Assembly: GCA_054601695.1 (NCBI GenBank)
Contig: BAAHQB010000224.1
Coordinates: 124,001-188,000, forward strand
Direction: 5' to 3'
DNA: 64,000 nucleotides
Origin: Amorphochlora amoebiformis
Taxonomy: Eukaryota > Cercozoa > Chlorarachniophyceae
Position 1 is the first letter of the stretch, and each line of letters begins with the position of its first letter. This document shows positions 61,766-64,000 of the stretch, piece after piece. A program made the position numbers and the translations under genes. The notes beneath the pieces are model-generated. The model did no database searches, was not told where the DNA came from, and saw only the letters and a list, made by a program, of their open reading frames with translations.

Positions 61766-61931
61766 CTAATATTTGTTTTTTTATATGTATGCATACACAT
61801 CCACATTTAGATACACGCACATGTATAATTCTCATATAAATGTGTACATAACATAATATAGAATATATGTAGTATTAAAATTTACTATAATAGCATGATA
61901 TTTAGGAATACCAGTTGAATGCATATATCCT

Positions 61932-61981
<50 letters not shown>

Positions 61982-61985
61982 ATAT

Positions 61986-62016
<31 letters not shown>

Positions 62017-62192
62017 AACACTCATATACATATACATTTACACACATATACACATATGTATGTACACATACACATGTATACACATATATACACATAAATA
62101 CACATACATATAGCACAAGTATCTCAGGCGGATTCACGTGTTGTTTTCAATTGAGAAGAATACATATACACATATACACACAAACACACATA

Positions 62193-62232
<40 letters not shown>

Positions 62233-62268
62233 ATATTTAAACATAAATATCTACATATATGTCCATAG

Positions 62269-62302
<34 letters not shown>

Positions 62303-62303
62303 G

Positions 62304-62403
<100 letters not shown>

Positions 62404-62440
62404 AGAGTATATATTCATGATTATATAAGGTAAAAATGCC

Positions 62441-62564
62441 TGCGATTTCTGCCGCCGTTAGTATTTTGGATGGATTTCCCCCAAGAGCTCCAATGAGGGG
62501 GTGGCGGGAAAGCATCTCGATACAATCTCCTCCACTTTTCTCCTGACAAAATATTTACCTTTAG

Positions 62565-62595
<31 letters not shown>

Positions 62596-62602
62596 CTATA
62601 TA

Positions 62603-62691
<89 letters not shown>

Positions 62692-63000
62692 ATATATATT
62701 ATGTATATTTATATTAAATGTATGTATATATATATTATACATTATATATTATACATTATATATATATATATATATTTAATTATATATACATATATATGTA
62801 TTAATAAGGGAGTATATCATTGACATTCCTACCTGTATTCACATATTAATATAAAGTGTCTTAATGTATATTTATTATTGATATTGATACCTGTAGTGTC
62901 GTATAGGCGGAGGATGATAGATAATGTTGGATCTCATTACTCTTTATGTCTCTTGTGCACCTATATATATATATATATATAATATGTACGTATATGTATA

Positions 63001-63056
<56 letters not shown>

Positions 63057-63120
63057 TATGTACACATATACATATGATGCGTTGGACTTCTTATTCTTTA
63101 TAGCTCGTGTACATGTATTG

Positions 63121-63171
<51 letters not shown>

Positions 63172-63172
63172 A

Positions 63173-63214
<42 letters not shown>

Positions 63215-63236
63215 TAATATATATATATATATCTAC

Positions 63237-63274
<38 letters not shown>

Positions 63275-63492
63275 TCTAAAATATTCCACTCTCTCAGATT
63301 GATACAATGCTAGATTATATAATACTATTATATGTATTTGCTATGTATAGTATATATATGTGTTTATATGTACCATTCATAGCTCAAACCTAATGACGGA
63401 TAGGAATATTACTACTGGTATTATTCTCTTGTATATATATATATGTAATATGTCTAACTCTGTATTTATATAATATAATAGTAATATGCAGC

Positions 63493-63524
<32 letters not shown>

Positions 63525-63619
63525 GTCTATATCTTTATTTAATATAATATAATAGTAATATACCTATCCAGCATTAATTTCGCGCTATCAATCCGAGAGA
63601 GAGGTCGAACTTCCAAAAC
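62441..63619 (-). CDS. NB-ARC/STAND-type ATPase fragment
   Basis: Three minus-strand exons in phase: 63564-63619 ([19 protein letters not shown]), 62891-62960 ([19 protein letters not shown]) and about 62441-62542 ([20 protein letters not shown] then [12 protein letters not shown]). PLSxxDSAxLML followed about 40 residues later by [17 protein letters not shown] is the layout of the region after the sensor motif in NB-ARC/AP-ATPases, where the consensus is PLSxxDAxxLL... and LxGxPLAI. The P-loop part would lie upstream, beyond the right edge. The donor of the third exon is not a clear GT. Echoes: a partial 5' copy of exon two at about 63085-63120 upstream and a donor copy at about 62850 downstream. 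Family assignment is by pattern, not by search. Confidence 0.5.

Positions 63620-64000
<381 letters not shown>

Overview
The window is nuclear DNA of a folate-synthesising microbial eukaryote (alga- or protist-like; lineage not determinable here). Evidence: spliced genes, TTAGGG/CCCTAA telomere-type repeats scattered internally, huge (AT)n tracts, a fused HPPK-DHPS folate enzyme as in plants, apicomplexans and stramenopiles, and a cysteine module (CCPxxCxxCG...) that I associate from memory with stramenopile-type algae. Most long open frames here are only translations of (AT)n, (CCCTAA)n or (CT)n and encode nothing. The real coding sequence sits in short unique islands of 30-180 bases between the repeats; I recovered it by matching GT/AG borders and codon phase between islands.

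Layout. 0.3-3.7 kb: minus-strand cysteine-rich protein, partial. 5.5-13.6 kb: minus-strand 11-exon gene (291 codons, every junction in phase, family unknown). 13.6-15.1 kb: divergent intergenic region with a CACGTG tandem repeat. 15.1-35.0 kb: plus-strand bifunctional HPPK-DHPS gene, 22 exons, about 484 codons spread over 19.9 kb, so about 93% intron. 37.4-38.4 kb: compact minus-strand two-TM RING-H2 E3 ligase with 49-93 nt introns. 39.4-41.2 kb: poorly resolved minus-strand exons. 42.8-45.9 kb: minus-strand gene with a GGKTS-repeat tail. 46.7-48.8 kb: further minus-strand exons and a very small signal-peptide-bearing gene. 49.5-52.0 kb: plus-strand DUF3179 type I membrane protein. 54.9-61.8 kb: minus-strand exons with coiled coil and charged segments. 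62.4-63.6 kb: minus-strand exons resembling the C-terminal half of an NB-ARC/STAND ATPase.

The main novelty is intron architecture. (1) Interstitial telomeric arrays lie inside introns, mostly with CCCTAA on the sense strand, and supply splice sites themselves: donors such as GTAACCC or GTACTAACCC and acceptors such as CCCTAG. CCCTAAC also contains a CTAAC branch-site core followed by pyrimidines. (2) Many exons are flanked by tandem 'edge echoes': upstream copies repeat the acceptor plus the exon's 5' end, downstream copies repeat the exon's 3' end plus the donor, each separated by AT, CT or telomeric repeat. The same polarity holds for genes on both strands. The RING gene next door has ordinary tiny introns and none of this.
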